In this document: in pieces, positions 43,983 through 53,097 of the stretch
How the letters are laid out: the number at the start of each line of letters is the position of its first letter
Numbering within the stretch: the first letter of the stretch is position 1
Source: CBDDHT01 sp965227905
Lineage (GTDB): Bacteria; Pseudomonadota; Alphaproteobacteria; Rhizobiales; Methyloligellaceae
Direction: 5' to 3'
Length of the DNA stretch: 64,000 nucleotides
NCBI GenBank assembly: GCA_965227905.1
Contig: OZ245780.1
Coordinates: forward strand, 1,178,001-1,242,000
Made by a program: the position numbers and the translations under genes
The notes under the pieces: model-generated
Told to the model about the DNA's origin: nothing
Databases searched by the model: none
What the model saw: only the letters and a program-made list of their open reading frames with translations

Positions 43983-45122
43983 ATGGAAGCAAGCGCTCAG
44001 AGCAGCACCGATACGGCATTCCTTCGCGTCGTCGATCTCAGCAAATCCTTCGGCGATTTCCTTGCATTGAAGAACATTTCGCTCTCGGTGGATGAGGGCG
44101 AGTTAATCTGTTTTCTTGGACCGTCGGGCTGTGGCAAGACCACATTGCTGCGTGCTATCGCCGGGCTCGATTTTCAATCGTCCGGCCGTATCATTCAAGC
44201 TGGCGAAGACATTTCAGCACTGGCGCCGACCGAGCGCGATTTTGGTATTGTGTTCCAATCCTACGCGCTCTTCCCCAACATGACCGTTGCCAAGAATGTT
44301 GGTTACGGTTTGAACAGTCGAAAGCTCGCCCGCTCGGCTACGAATGCACGGGTGGCGGAGTTGCTAGAACTCGTCGGGCTACCCGATTCCGGGCCGAAAT
44401 ACCCGTCCGCACTCTCAGGCGGTCAGCAGCAACGCGTAGCGCTCGCCCGTGCCCTTGCGACGTCTCCCGGTCTGCTGCTGCTGGACGAGCCATTAAGCGC
44501 ACTCGATGCGAAGGTGCGGATAAGGCTGCGCCATGAAATCAAGGATCTGCAACGGCGTCTCGGGATCACAACGATCCTCGTAACTCATGATCAGGAGGAA
44601 GCGCTCGCCATGGCCGACCGCATCGTGGTGATGAACCATGGTGTTATCGAACAGGTCGGATCGCCGACCGATATTTATCGCGAGCCGCAGACCTTGTTTG
44701 TTGCCGATTTCATCGGCGCCATGAATCAATTGCCGGGCAAGGCTCTCAGTGCCACCTCCGTGCAACTCGGAGACATGGTCCTGGACTGCGTTGCTCACAA
44801 GCTGGCCGATGGCGCGGACGGGATCGTATCGATTCGCCCCGAGGATGTTGTCCCGCATGGCGAAGGTGCGCGTTCTCCAGGAGCGCCCGATGTCGTCGCC
44901 AACGCAAACAATGCGCTTGATGTGACGGTCTCGGAAGTTGAATTCCTTGGTTCTTATTGGCGCGTTGTCCTGACGGGCGAAAAACTCGGCGATGCGGAGT
45001 TGATCGCCGACTTCTCCATCAATGCGGTGAAACGCATGTCTGTGGTGGAGGGAACGCCTTTGACGGTCGAGCTGCCGCCTGACCGGCTCAAATTCTTCCC
45101 ACCCAATCCGGACATCAGCTGA
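43983..45122 (+). CDS. phnT: 2-aminoethylphosphonate ABC transporter, ATP-binding protein
   Basis: The 379-residue ATPase has Walker A (LGPSGCGKTTLLRAI), the ABC signature (LSGGQQQRVALARAL), Walker B (LLLLDEPLSALD) and the His switch (VTHDQEEAL), followed by a C-terminal regulatory TOBE-like domain (about 260-375). It matches the 2-AEP importer ATPase family (PhnT). It lies one base before the permease start, in one operon with binding protein, permease and probably pbfA. Confidence 0.93.
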   Translation: MEASAQSSTDTAFLRVVDLSKSFGDFLALKNISLSVDEGELICFLGPSGCGKTTLLRAIAGLDFQSSGRIIQAGEDISALAPTERDFGIVFQSYALFPNMTVAKNVGYGLNSRKLARSATNARVAELLELVGLPDSGPKYPSALSGGQQQRVALARALATSPGLLLLDEPLSALDAKVRIRLRHEIKDLQRRLGITTILVTHDQEEALAMADRIVVMNHGVIEQVGSPTDIYREPQTLFVADFIGAMNQLPGKALSATSVQLGDMVLDCVAHKLADGADGIVSIRPEDVVPHGEGARSPGAPDVVANANNALDVTVSEVEFLGSYWRVVLTGEKLGDAELIADFSINAVKRMSVVEGTPLTVELPPDRLKFFPPNPDIS

Positions 45123-45123
45123 A

Positions 45124-46827
45124 ATGGCTGTCGCCCAGGACGTTGCTCGCCCGCGCCGACGTTTAAACGGTGAAGCGCTTGTCATGATGATCGCAATCAC
45201 CGCAATGGTGATTGCACTCTTTGTGCTGCTGGTCCTGCCTCTTTACGCCATGCTGTCGAAGAGTTTCGAGAACGATGACGGCGTTTTTGTCGGACTGCTG
45301 AACTACCGCGAATACTTCGCGTCGACGGGGCTCGTGCAATCCATCTTCAACAGTCTGACAATCGCAGCTCTGACAACCGTGATCGCCAGCGTGCTGGCTT
45401 TTATCTATGCCTACGCATTGACGCGAAGCTGCATGCCCTTCAAGCGTGTCTTCCGATCCATTGCGACAATTCCGATCCTGGCGCCGTCGCTACTGCCGGC
45501 GATTTCGCTGATCTACCTCTTCGGCAATCAGGGTATGATCCGTGACCTGCTTTTGGGAGAGAGCATTTACGGCCCGATCGGCATCATGATCGCCATGGTG
45601 TTTTACATTTTCCCTCATGTCATGATGATTATGGTCACGGCGTTGTCGACAACCGACGCCCGGCTCTACGAGGCGGCACAGGCGCTTGGCGCAGGTCGCT
45701 TGCGTGTGTTTTTCACTGTGACGATCCCCGGCGCCCTCTACGGCATTATCTCTGCTGCAGTTGTGGCATTCACCCTGACAATCACCGATTTCGGTGTCCC
45801 CAAGGTGATCGGCGGCCAGTACAATGTGCTCGCAACCGACGTTTACAAACAGGTCGTCGGGCAGCAGAATTTTTCCATGGGTGCTGTCGTCGGCATGGTT
45901 CTGCTCCTGCCCGCGATTGTTGCGTTTGTGGTCGATCGCTGGGTCCGCAAGAAACAGGTCGCTCTGCTTTCGGCGCGCGCGGTTCCATTCACACCTAAGC
46001 CAGACCGTATGCGCGATGGATTGTTATTCGCATTCACGATCCTCATGAGTGTCTTTCTGATTGGCATCCTGGGTGTTGCTGCCTTCGCATCCTTCATCAA
46101 GTTCTGGCCCTATAACCTCAGCTTCTCGCTGGTGCATTACGATTTCGACGCCATCGATCCGAACGGATGGTCGTCCTTCACCAACAGTCTGGTGATGGCG
46201 GGCCTGACGGCCGTCATCGGAACGGTCATCATTTTTCTCGGGGCCTATTTTGTAGAGAAGGGGCGTGGCTTCACAATGCTACGCGGAACGCTGCACATGC
46301 TGGCCATGGTGCCGATGGCTGTTCCCGGACTGGTTCTCGGCCTCGCCTATGTCTTCTTCTTTGCACCTGCCGCCAATCCGCTGAACGTGATGTATGGCAC
46401 GATCGCGATCCTGGTACTTTCAACGATTGTGCACTTCTACACGGTGAGCCATCTGACAATGCTGACGGCGTTGAACCAGATCGATCGCGAGTTTGAATCC
46501 GTGTCGGCGTCTCTCAAGGTACCGTTCTACAAGACCATGGTGCGTGTGCATGTACCGGTCTCCCTGCCCGCGATCTCGGAAGTCATGATGTATCTGTTCG
46601 TCAATGCCATGACGACCGTATCCGCAGTCGTGTTCCTGTATGGCCCGGATACGAAACTCGCCTCTATTGCGGTCCTGAATATGGATGATGTCGGTGATCA
46701 GGCGCCTGCCGCAGCCATGGCGATGATGATCGTCGCAACGTCGCTTACCGTGCGTATCCTCCATGGACTTGTCATGCGTTCGATCAATGCCCGGACGCAG
46801 GCTTGGCGCAAGACCGGCGGTCCATGA
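45124..46827 (+). CDS. phnU: 2-aminoethylphosphonate ABC transporter, fused permease
   Basis: The 567-residue protein contains two complete permease domains in one chain, as in FbpB-type importers and the 2-AEP permease family: each half carries an EAA loop (YEAAQALGAGRLRVFFTVTIPG and FESVSASLKVPFYKTMVRVHVP). About 12 membrane helices are visible. Its stop codon overlaps the ATG of the pbfA gene (ATGA). Confidence 0.93.
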   Translation: MAVAQDVARPRRRLNGEALVMMIAITAMVIALFVLLVLPLYAMLSKSFENDDGVFVGLLNYREYFASTGLVQSIFNSLTIAALTTVIASVLAFIYAYALTRSCMPFKRVFRSIATIPILAPSLLPAISLIYLFGNQGMIRDLLLGESIYGPIGIMIAMVFYIFPHVMMIMVTALSTTDARLYEAAQALGAGRLRVFFTVTIPGALYGIISAAVVAFTLTITDFGVPKVIGGQYNVLATDVYKQVVGQQNFSMGAVVGMVLLLPAIVAFVVDRWVRKKQVALLSARAVPFTPKPDRMRDGLLFAFTILMSVFLIGILGVAAFASFIKFWPYNLSFSLVHYDFDAIDPNGWSSFTNSLVMAGLTAVIGTVIIFLGAYFVEKGRGFTMLRGTLHMLAMVPMAVPGLVLGLAYVFFFAPAANPLNVMYGTIAILVLSTIVHFYTVSHLTMLTALNQIDREFESVSASLKVPFYKTMVRVHVPVSLPAISEVMMYLFVNAMTTVSAVVFLYGPDTKLASIAVLNMDDVGDQAPAAAMAMMIVATSLTVRILHGLVMRSINARTQAWRKTGGP

Positions 46828-48251
46828 CATTACGCTTTCCTCAGGAGATGTCCGTGTCGGTACCAAGCAGCGACACCGCACAAAGGCCCAGCCAGTCCGA
46901 GAGCGACAGCAATCTGTCATCCCGGCGTCGGGACTGGTCGTCGCGGTCCGTTGTTGGCGAAACACGCGATCTGGTGCAGCGCGATGCGGATCTGTTTCTG
47001 CACCAGTCGGTGTCGACGCCATGTCTCTCGGCGGTGCACAAGGCCGAAGGGATATTCATTGAGGATATGTCCGGCCGCCGATACATGGATTTCCATGGCA
47101 ATAATGTCCATCACATCGGCTATGGGCATCCGCGTCTGAAGGCGGCCATTAGCGCTCAGATGGATGCATTGCCTTTTGCACCGCGTCGCTTCACCTGCGA
47201 TGTTGCTGTCGCGCTTGCCGAAAAACTGAAAAAGATCTCGCCGGAGCCACTAAGCAAGGTTCTGTTTGCCACGGGCGGTTCGGATGCCGTCGAGATTGCG
47301 CTCAAAGTGGCCCGTGCCAAGACTGGTCGCTTCAAGACGATTTCATTCTGGGATGCCTTCCATGGCGCAGGTTTCGGCGCCTCAAGTATCGGCGGCGAGC
47401 AACTGTTCCGAGGGGCAGCGATCGGTCCGCTCTTGCCGGGTTCGGAGCATGTCGCACCTTTCGCCTGCTATCGGTGTCCCTACGGTCACGACGTGGACGC
47501 AACTGGCGCACCGGATCTTGATGCCTGCAAGACGGCGTGTGCCCGCATGGTCCGATACGTCCTTGAACGGGAAGGGGACGTTGCCGCTGTTGTGGCGGAG
47601 CCTTTCCGAGCGGTTCCATATATTCCACCGCCAGGATTCTGGCGGGCGGTGCGAGAGGCTTGCGACGATCATGGCGCGTTGTTGATTTTCGACGAAATCC
47701 CAACCGGCCTCGGCAAGACAGGCCGCATGTTCGCCTGCGATCACGACGGTGTCGTGCCGGACATCTTGGTACTCGGCAAGGCCCTCGGAGGTGGTATTCT
47801 GCCAATTTCCGCCGTTCTTTGTCGTCCAGAACTCGATGTCGCCGGTGACTATGCTCTGGGCCACTACACCCATGAGAAAAACCCCGTCACAGCGCGCGCG
47901 GCTCTCACGACCATCGAGATTATCGAGGATGAAGGACTTGTCGAAAATGCATCGCACGTCGGCGCGCATGCTCTTGCACGGCTGGAAGACATGAAGAATC
48001 GCCATGCTCTGATTGGCGACGTTCGTGGCCGCGGTTTTCTTATCGGGATCGACCTTGTCGAAAATCGAGAGACAAAGGCACCTGCACCCGATGCCGCCGA
48101 GACCGTTCTCTATGCCGCTTTGGACAAGGGGCTGAGCTTCAAGACCACGATGGGCAATGTGCTGACTTTGACGCCGTCGCTAGCGACATCGCGGCAGGAA
48201 ATGGATCGTGCCCTCGACATTCTTGAGGACTGTATCGCCGGCATCGCTTAA
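46824..48251 (+). CDS. pbfA: PbfA-type (R)-1-hydroxy-2-aminoethylphosphonate ammonia-lyase
   Basis: This class III PLP-dependent protein (475 residues from the ATG at 46824) has the PLP lysine in ILVLGKALGGGILP, the Asp in LIFDEIPTGLGKTG, and a family segment RRYMDFHGNNVHHIGYGHP. Class III relatives in phnW-phnY-phnA neighbourhoods remove ammonia from 1-hydroxy-2-aminoethylphosphonate, giving phosphonoacetaldehyde without a co-substrate; the match to that group rests on this segment and the context. ATG 46824 overlaps the permease stop. A GTG at 46854 with AGGAG six bases upstream is also possible, and the first 50 residues are Ser-rich and unlikely to be conserved. Confidence 0.78.
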   Translation: MTLRFPQEMSVSVPSSDTAQRPSQSESDSNLSSRRRDWSSRSVVGETRDLVQRDADLFLHQSVSTPCLSAVHKAEGIFIEDMSGRRYMDFHGNNVHHIGYGHPRLKAAISAQMDALPFAPRRFTCDVAVALAEKLKKISPEPLSKVLFATGGSDAVEIALKVARAKTGRFKTISFWDAFHGAGFGASSIGGEQLFRGAAIGPLLPGSEHVAPFACYRCPYGHDVDATGAPDLDACKTACARMVRYVLEREGDVAAVVAEPFRAVPYIPPPGFWRAVREACDDHGALLIFDEIPTGLGKTGRMFACDHDGVVPDILVLGKALGGGILPISAVLCRPELDVAGDYALGHYTHEKNPVTARAALTTIEIIEDEGLVENASHVGAHALARLEDMKNRHALIGDVRGRGFLIGIDLVENRETKAPAPDAAETVLYAALDKGLSFKTTMGNVLTLTPSLATSRQEMDRALDILEDCIAGIA

Positions 48252-48282
48252 TCCCGAAAAGAGGCATAAGCAAGAACTATAA

Positions 48283-48313
48283 ATCAAATTGAATTAAACG
48301 ATTTGATCGATGG
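48283..48313. promoter_or_regulatory. 25-base dyad upstream of phnW
   Basis: ATCAAAT (48283-48289) and ATTTGAT (48301-48307) are a perfect inverted repeat with an 11-base spacer, the T-N11-A geometry of LysR sites. The half-site continues CGATTTGATCGATGG to 48313, as in the 42556-42570 copy. An ATG at 48310 lies inside it, which argues that the phnW start is downstream. Confidence 0.65.
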
Positions 48314-48351
48314 GCCAGACCAGCGCAACACTTGCGTCAGGTGGACTTTGG

Positions 48352-49569
48352 ATGTCCGTCAACCAGCATTCGTCATCAACCGAACATCATGTTGAAATGG
48401 ACGTGATCGATATCATGCTCGACACACTGAAAGAGAGCGAAGCGGCAATCAGCGATCCTTTTTTGTTGACGCCGGGTCCCTTGACCACAACACAGCGGAC
48501 GAAAGAGGCCATGCTCCGCGATTGGGGGTCCTGGGATGGCGACTTCAAAGCGGTCACAGCCGATGTCTGCAGACGTCTTGTCGCAATGGCTGGCGGCGAA
48601 GACAGTTACGACTGCGTACCTCTTCAGGGAAGCGGGACCTATGCCGTCGAAGCCATGCTCGCGAGCTTCCTGCCCAAAGACTCCAAGACGCTCGTCTTGA
48701 TGAACGGCGCCTACGGGAAGCGCGCCTCCAAGACTCTGGAGTATCTGGGGCGAGCATTCGTACCTGTGGACAAGGGCGACTATGAGCCACCGCTGCCGGA
48801 AGAAGTTGATGCGCTGTTGAAACAGCATCCCGATATCACGCATGTATTCGTCGTGCACTGCGAAACGAGTTCAGGCATTCTCAATCCGCTCAAGGGTATT
48901 TCGGACGTCGTGCACGCGGCAGGACGGAAACTGATCGTCGATGCCATGAGTTCGTTTGGTGCGGTGCCGCTGACAGTCGATGATATTCCATGCGAAGCGC
49001 TGGTCTCATCTGCCAACAAGTGCATCGAGGGTGTGCCTGGATTCGGTTTCGTCATTGCCAAACGGACAGCACTGGAGGAGGCCGAGGGCCGCAGCCATTC
49101 CCTTTCCCTCGATGTGCACGATCAGTGGATCTATCTGAAGAATACGGGGCAGTGGCGCTTTACGCCGCCAACGCATACGGTCGTCGCTTTCCTGGAAGCC
49201 TTGCTCCAGCACGAAGAAGAAGGTGGCGTCGCAGGGCGCGGCGCGCGCTATGCCCGCAATCGAGACGTCATGGTGGCAGGTATGCGCCACATCGGTTTCG
49301 AAACACTTCTAGAGGATTCCTGGCTGTCGCCGATCATCACGACGTTCTTCTGTCCGGTTCATCCCAGTTTCACGTTTCAGCAGTTCTATGATGAGCTGAA
49401 ATCACGCGGCTTCATCATCTATCCTGGCAAGTTGACGGAAGCTGAGAGCTTTCGGATCGGAACCATCGGACAGGTTAACGAGAAGGTTATGGACGCGCTG
49501 CTCGATGCGGTGACTGCATCTCTAAAAGCCATGGGCGTCGATGATTGCAGTTCAGGCCAAAGGCGTTAG
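48352..49569 (+). CDS. phnW: 2-aminoethylphosphonate--pyruvate transaminase
   Basis: The protein (405 residues from 48352) is a class V PLP aminotransferase of the PhnW family: FLLTPGPLTTTQRTKEAMLRDWGSWD at the start of the domain, LQGSGTYAVEAML, SSFGAVPLT, and the PLP lysine in SSANKCIEGVPGFGF. It transfers the amino group of 2-AEP to pyruvate, giving phosphonoacetaldehyde and alanine. The start is uncertain: ATGs occur at 48310, 48352, 48397 and 48415; 48352 is chosen because AGGTGG precedes it and 48310 lies inside a regulatory dyad. It is followed 9 bases later by a second aminotransferase gene. Confidence 0.93.
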   Translation: MSVNQHSSSTEHHVEMDVIDIMLDTLKESEAAISDPFLLTPGPLTTTQRTKEAMLRDWGSWDGDFKAVTADVCRRLVAMAGGEDSYDCVPLQGSGTYAVEAMLASFLPKDSKTLVLMNGAYGKRASKTLEYLGRAFVPVDKGDYEPPLPEEVDALLKQHPDITHVFVVHCETSSGILNPLKGISDVVHAAGRKLIVDAMSSFGAVPLTVDDIPCEALVSSANKCIEGVPGFGFVIAKRTALEEAEGRSHSLSLDVHDQWIYLKNTGQWRFTPPTHTVVAFLEALLQHEEEGGVAGRGARYARNRDVMVAGMRHIGFETLLEDSWLSPIITTFFCPVHPSFTFQQFYDELKSRGFIIYPGKLTEAESFRIGTIGQVNEKVMDALLDAVTASLKAMGVDDCSSGQRR

Positions 49570-49578
49570 TGGGCGGCG

Positions 49579-50865
49579 ATGAACGACATCGCACAGCGTG
49601 CGCTCGACACGTTTCCGGGCGGCATCGCCAACGGTGAGTATGGGCTAAGCCCCGAGCAACTCATCATGATCGAGCGCGGCGATGGCTGCCGTCTCTGGGA
49701 TAGCTCTGGCAACGAGATCCTAGATTTTTCCATTGGATGGGGATCGTGCCTCGTTGGGCATGCACACCCCGAAATCGTTGAAGCTGTTCGCGCACAAGCC
49801 CTCAATGGCTCGAACTTTGCCTATCTCAATCCGCATGCTCTCGCTGTTGGCGAAGAGATCCGGCGTATCAGTCCCGCCGCTGAGAAACTGCGTTTCTGTG
49901 CTTCGGGAACCGAGGCCACGAGCTATTGTGTGCGGCTGGCACGCGCGTTCACGGGACGTCCAAAAATCCTCAAGTTTGAAGGTGCCTACCACGGCGCCAA
50001 TATCGAGGGGGTGACGAGCCTCTTTGCAAGCGGTCATGTCGATATGCCCGAGCCGGAACTGACCAGTGCCGGCACACCATCTGCTACCGATACGCTGCTC
50101 GTTGCGCCGTTCAACGATCTCCACGAAACCCGCCGGATCATGGCTGCTCATCGCCATGAGCTTGCCGGAGTCATTGCCGAGCCCCTGCAGCGATGCACGC
50201 CGCCCATTGAAGGCTTTCTGCCTGGATTGAGAGACCTCTGCACGGAGTTTGAGGTTCCATTGATCTTCGACGAGGTCGTGACGGGCTTTCGGCTGGCCTA
50301 TGGCGGTGCTCAGGCTTATTACGGTGTGACGCCGGATTTGGTCGCTTATGGAAAAGCGCTGGGCGGCGGTTATCCCATCGGTGCCTTCGGCGGGCGGACA
50401 GATCTGATGGAACAGATCGAAGAAGATAAAATCGGTAGTGCCGAGTATGTCTGGATGGCTTCGACTCTCGGTGGCAACCCGGTCTCCATGGCAGCCGCGC
50501 GTGCCACACTCGGCGTTCTCAGCCAGAACGGTGTTCACGAGCGTCTACACGCTCTAGGCCGTTACCTGCGCCGTGGGATTGCTGAAGTTCTGGCCGCGCA
50601 TCAAATCGATGCTCAGGTCATTGGCGATGGACCGTTGGGGCAGATGATTTTCACGACGGACGAGATCCGCGATCACCGTTCGACGATGACTGCCGACAAA
50701 GAACGGGCACGGGCTGTCATGCAAGGGCTATTTGCCCGCAAAATCTTTCTCAATCCGATGGGAACCAAGCTGTATCTCTCGATCGCCCATGACGAGAGCG
50801 TTATCGATGCATTCTGCGACCGCCTTGACGATACCTTAGGCGAGGTGAAGGGGCACGCAAGATAG
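49579..50865 (+). CDS. class III aminotransferase-fold protein (HemL-like)
   Basis: The 428-residue protein resembles glutamate-1-semialdehyde aminomutase and related class III enzymes: FPGGIANGEYGLSPEQLIMI, GWGSCLVGHAHPEI, FCASGTEATSYCVRLARA, LIFDEVVTGFRLAYGG and the PLP lysine in LVAYGKALGGGYPIGAFGG. It is 9 bases after phnW, so they are co-transcribed, yet it is not PhnW or PbfA. It might be a transaminase, mutase or lyase for another aminophosphonate. True HemL is unlikely given the context. It converges with the PiT gene. Confidence 0.8.
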   Translation: MNDIAQRALDTFPGGIANGEYGLSPEQLIMIERGDGCRLWDSSGNEILDFSIGWGSCLVGHAHPEIVEAVRAQALNGSNFAYLNPHALAVGEEIRRISPAAEKLRFCASGTEATSYCVRLARAFTGRPKILKFEGAYHGANIEGVTSLFASGHVDMPEPELTSAGTPSATDTLLVAPFNDLHETRRIMAAHRHELAGVIAEPLQRCTPPIEGFLPGLRDLCTEFEVPLIFDEVVTGFRLAYGGAQAYYGVTPDLVAYGKALGGGYPIGAFGGRTDLMEQIEEDKIGSAEYVWMASTLGGNPVSMAAARATLGVLSQNGVHERLHALGRYLRRGIAEVLAAHQIDAQVIGDGPLGQMIFTTDEIRDHRSTMTADKERARAVMQGLFARKIFLNPMGTKLYLSIAHDESVIDAFCDRLDDTLGEVKGHAR

Positions 50866-50892
50866 GTGCGGCAGTTTCTCGGGGTTTAGGAT

Positions 50893-51954
50893 TCAGTAGA
50901 CGACCTGATCAAACACATTCTTGAGAAAATAGAGGCCGAAGAAGCAGAGAAGGCCCGCAAGCATCGGTGTCGCGAGCCAACCAATCAGAATGCTCCCCAA
51001 AACACGCCAACGGATCCCTGCGATACCCTTGAGCATGGCGATGCCGACAACCGCCCCGACGACAGCCTGAGAACTCGAAACCGGAACGAGTGGAATGGTC
51101 GGCAATCCACGTGCGGACAGCCAGGCCTCGAGCGCTTTCGACGCGAAGAGTATGAGAACGATCGAGTGGGAAACGACGGCCACGAACGCAGCGACCGGAG
51201 AGATTCGGCCCAGACCGCCGCCAACGGTCATCATCACACGTTTCGAATAGGTCAGAACGCCGACTGCGATTGCGAGCCCGCCAAGGAAAAAGAGCTGTAT
51301 TGTTGACGATATGGTGACGCCACTCGTCAGAACGATGTCTGGAAACGGTTTGGCCGGCACGAAGACACCGACCACGTTGGCAATGTTGTTCGCGCCCAGA
51401 GCGTAGGCGCCGAACGCACCGGCAAGCAGCAGCCCAACCCGGGTATAGGCGTCGGTTCGCAGAAGATGAAGCTCGGACCGTCGCAATGCAAAGGTGATCC
51501 CTTTATAGAGCGTGACTGCAATGGCTGCTGAGAGAAGCGGGCAGATGACCCAGGTGCTGATAATCGTTGTCAGAACCGCCGTGTCGGTCGGCTGACCGGA
51601 GAACAGGTTCCAGCCAACAATCCCGCCGACAATCGCCTGTGTCGTGGATACCGGGATGCCGGACTTGGTCATCATATAGACCGCTGCTGCTGCCGCGAGC
51701 GCGGTCATGAATGCGCCGGGCAACGCCGAGACGGCACCAAGTTTTCCAAGAGTGTGAGATGGTCCGGCACCGCCAATCACGGCGCCAAGAACAACGAAAA
51801 TGGAGCAGATTATCGCCGCTGTGCTCCATTGCACCATGCGAGTCCCGACGGCCGTTCCGAAGACGTTCGCGGCATCGTTGGCCCCGAGCGCCCAGCCCAG
51901 AAAGAGTCCACTCGTCAAAAAGAGGAGGACAGCCGGCTCGATCGACGAAAACAC
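50893..51954 (-). CDS. PiT-family inorganic phosphate transporter
   Basis: The 353-residue protein has the paired PiT signature: GWALGANDAANVFGTAVGT in the first half and FGAYALGANNIANVVGVF in the second, about ten membrane segments in all. It moves phosphate with protons or divalent metal ions. The GTG at 51954 is used because it lies one base past the stop of the PhoU-like gene; upstream frame would run through that gene. Its place in the phosphonate island fits handling of phosphate set free from phosphonates. Confidence 0.92.
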   Translation of the reverse strand: MFSSIEPAVLLFLTSGLFLGWALGANDAANVFGTAVGTRMVQWSTAAIICSIFVVLGAVIGGAGPSHTLGKLGAVSALPGAFMTALAAAAAVYMMTKSGIPVSTTQAIVGGIVGWNLFSGQPTDTAVLTTIISTWVICPLLSAAIAVTLYKGITFALRRSELHLLRTDAYTRVGLLLAGAFGAYALGANNIANVVGVFVPAKPFPDIVLTSGVTISSTIQLFFLGGLAIAVGVLTYSKRVMMTVGGGLGRISPVAAFVAVVSHSIVLILFASKALEAWLSARGLPTIPLVPVSSSQAVVGAVVGIAMLKGIAGIRWRVLGSILIGWLATPMLAGLLCFFGLYFLKNVFDQVVY

Positions 51955-51955
51955 G

Positions 51956-52609
51956 TCAGGCCGTTCTCTTGATGGCGTAGATCGCGAGGCGGTCGGCAAC
52001 GTCCTCGGCCCAATCGGCAACATTGTCGATATGCTCAACGAAATCTCGCAAATGCGTCTTGTGCGACAGCTCAAGATCCGACGCGAAGATGTCGCGCTTG
52101 AGTTTCGTGCCGATCTTGTCGGCTTCCTTCTCGTAGAGCATCACTTTGTGATTAAAGTCCGAGACGGCGTGTGGCGTTCGGAAGAAACAGCGTGCTGCCA
52201 GGACGAGGGCGTCGGCAGCCTCGACAGTCATATTGGTGAGCTTCTTGAAGCCCGATTTGAACTCGTCTGGTATGTCAGGCCTCTCGTTCTGGATAGCCCA
52301 CAGCGCGCCTTCAAAGAGATTGACCACATGATCGAGGGTCTCGATGAGACCGAGGACATCGCCTCGTGCGTCGGGAATGAGCGTGTGCGTATAGAGCTCG
52401 GTTTCGATTGCACGCCGCAGCCGGTCCGCATCGCTTTCCATGGTGTTGACGGCATTCAGTTTTTCTTCGAAATCGCCATTTGCCCCATCTCGGAGATAGG
52501 TCTTGATGGCAAGCTTGAACATGACGGCCGACTCGGAAAGCTTGTCGAGAAACTCGTCAATCTGACGTTCGAGGTCTTTAGTCCGACCAAAGAGGCGCAA
52601 CTTCTCCAT
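51956..52609 (-). CDS. PhoU-like (DUF47) Pit accessory protein
   Basis: The 217-residue all-helical protein belongs to the DUF47/TIGR00153 group that accompanies PiT transporters, with PhoU-like metal-binding acidic stretches (ESDADRLRRAIETELY and KEADKIGTKLKRD). Members are thought to regulate their transporter. Its stop is one base before the GTG of the PiT gene, so the two form a unit. Start ATG at 52609. Confidence 0.9.
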   Translation of the reverse strand: MEKLRLFGRTKDLERQIDEFLDKLSESAVMFKLAIKTYLRDGANGDFEEKLNAVNTMESDADRLRRAIETELYTHTLIPDARGDVLGLIETLDHVVNLFEGALWAIQNERPDIPDEFKSGFKKLTNMTVEAADALVLAARCFFRTPHAVSDFNHKVMLYEKEADKIGTKLKRDIFASDLELSHKTHLRDFVEHIDNVADWAEDVADRLAIYAIKRTA

Positions 52610-52844
52610 AGAGTATGACCATCCTTGTCTAAACGCCCTGGCACGCTGTTTCCTTTAGCGTTTTGGCGACCGGCACTCCGGGAAACGGCCTCAAGGTGAG
52701 TAGCTGTTCTACCGTATCGGGCGCTGCCAAGATCGCAGGGGCGTTGCTTTGACCGTAGATCGGAAAGGCTGTTTTTGTAGTACAGCTTTATGGATCAAAA
52801 CGGCCCAATTTTCGTGACTAAGTGACACAAATTCGACGTGAAAC

Positions 52845-52912
52845 ATCAAATTCATTTGCTAGATGGATCGATAGCTTTTTTCGATTTATCCGATACTATT
52901 GAAAGTGTTAGC
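52845..52912. promoter_or_regulatory. control region of the phnDCEE-type operon
   Basis: In the 488-base gap between the divergent PhoU-like and binding-protein genes, ATCAAAT (52845-52851) and ATTTGCT (52854-52860) form a short dyad. ATCGATAGC (52867-52875) and a 30-base block (52883-52912) recur before phnA at 57555-57563 and 57579-57608; the block matches 21 of 30 bases. The rest of the gap shows no gene. Confidence 0.5.
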
Positions 52913-53097
52913 GTCAGTGTCGTGATCTAAGACTTTCGTTGTCGATGACATCTGGGAACATCGGGATTGGCGTCATCTACGTGTCACTGCCCGGCTGTAA
53001 CAAACACAATAAGCGTCTCCAGAGCGCACCCTATCGCCTCAGCCGGAACCGCCGTGTTTGCGGGGTGGCGGGCAATGATCTTGTTGGGAGGAACAGA

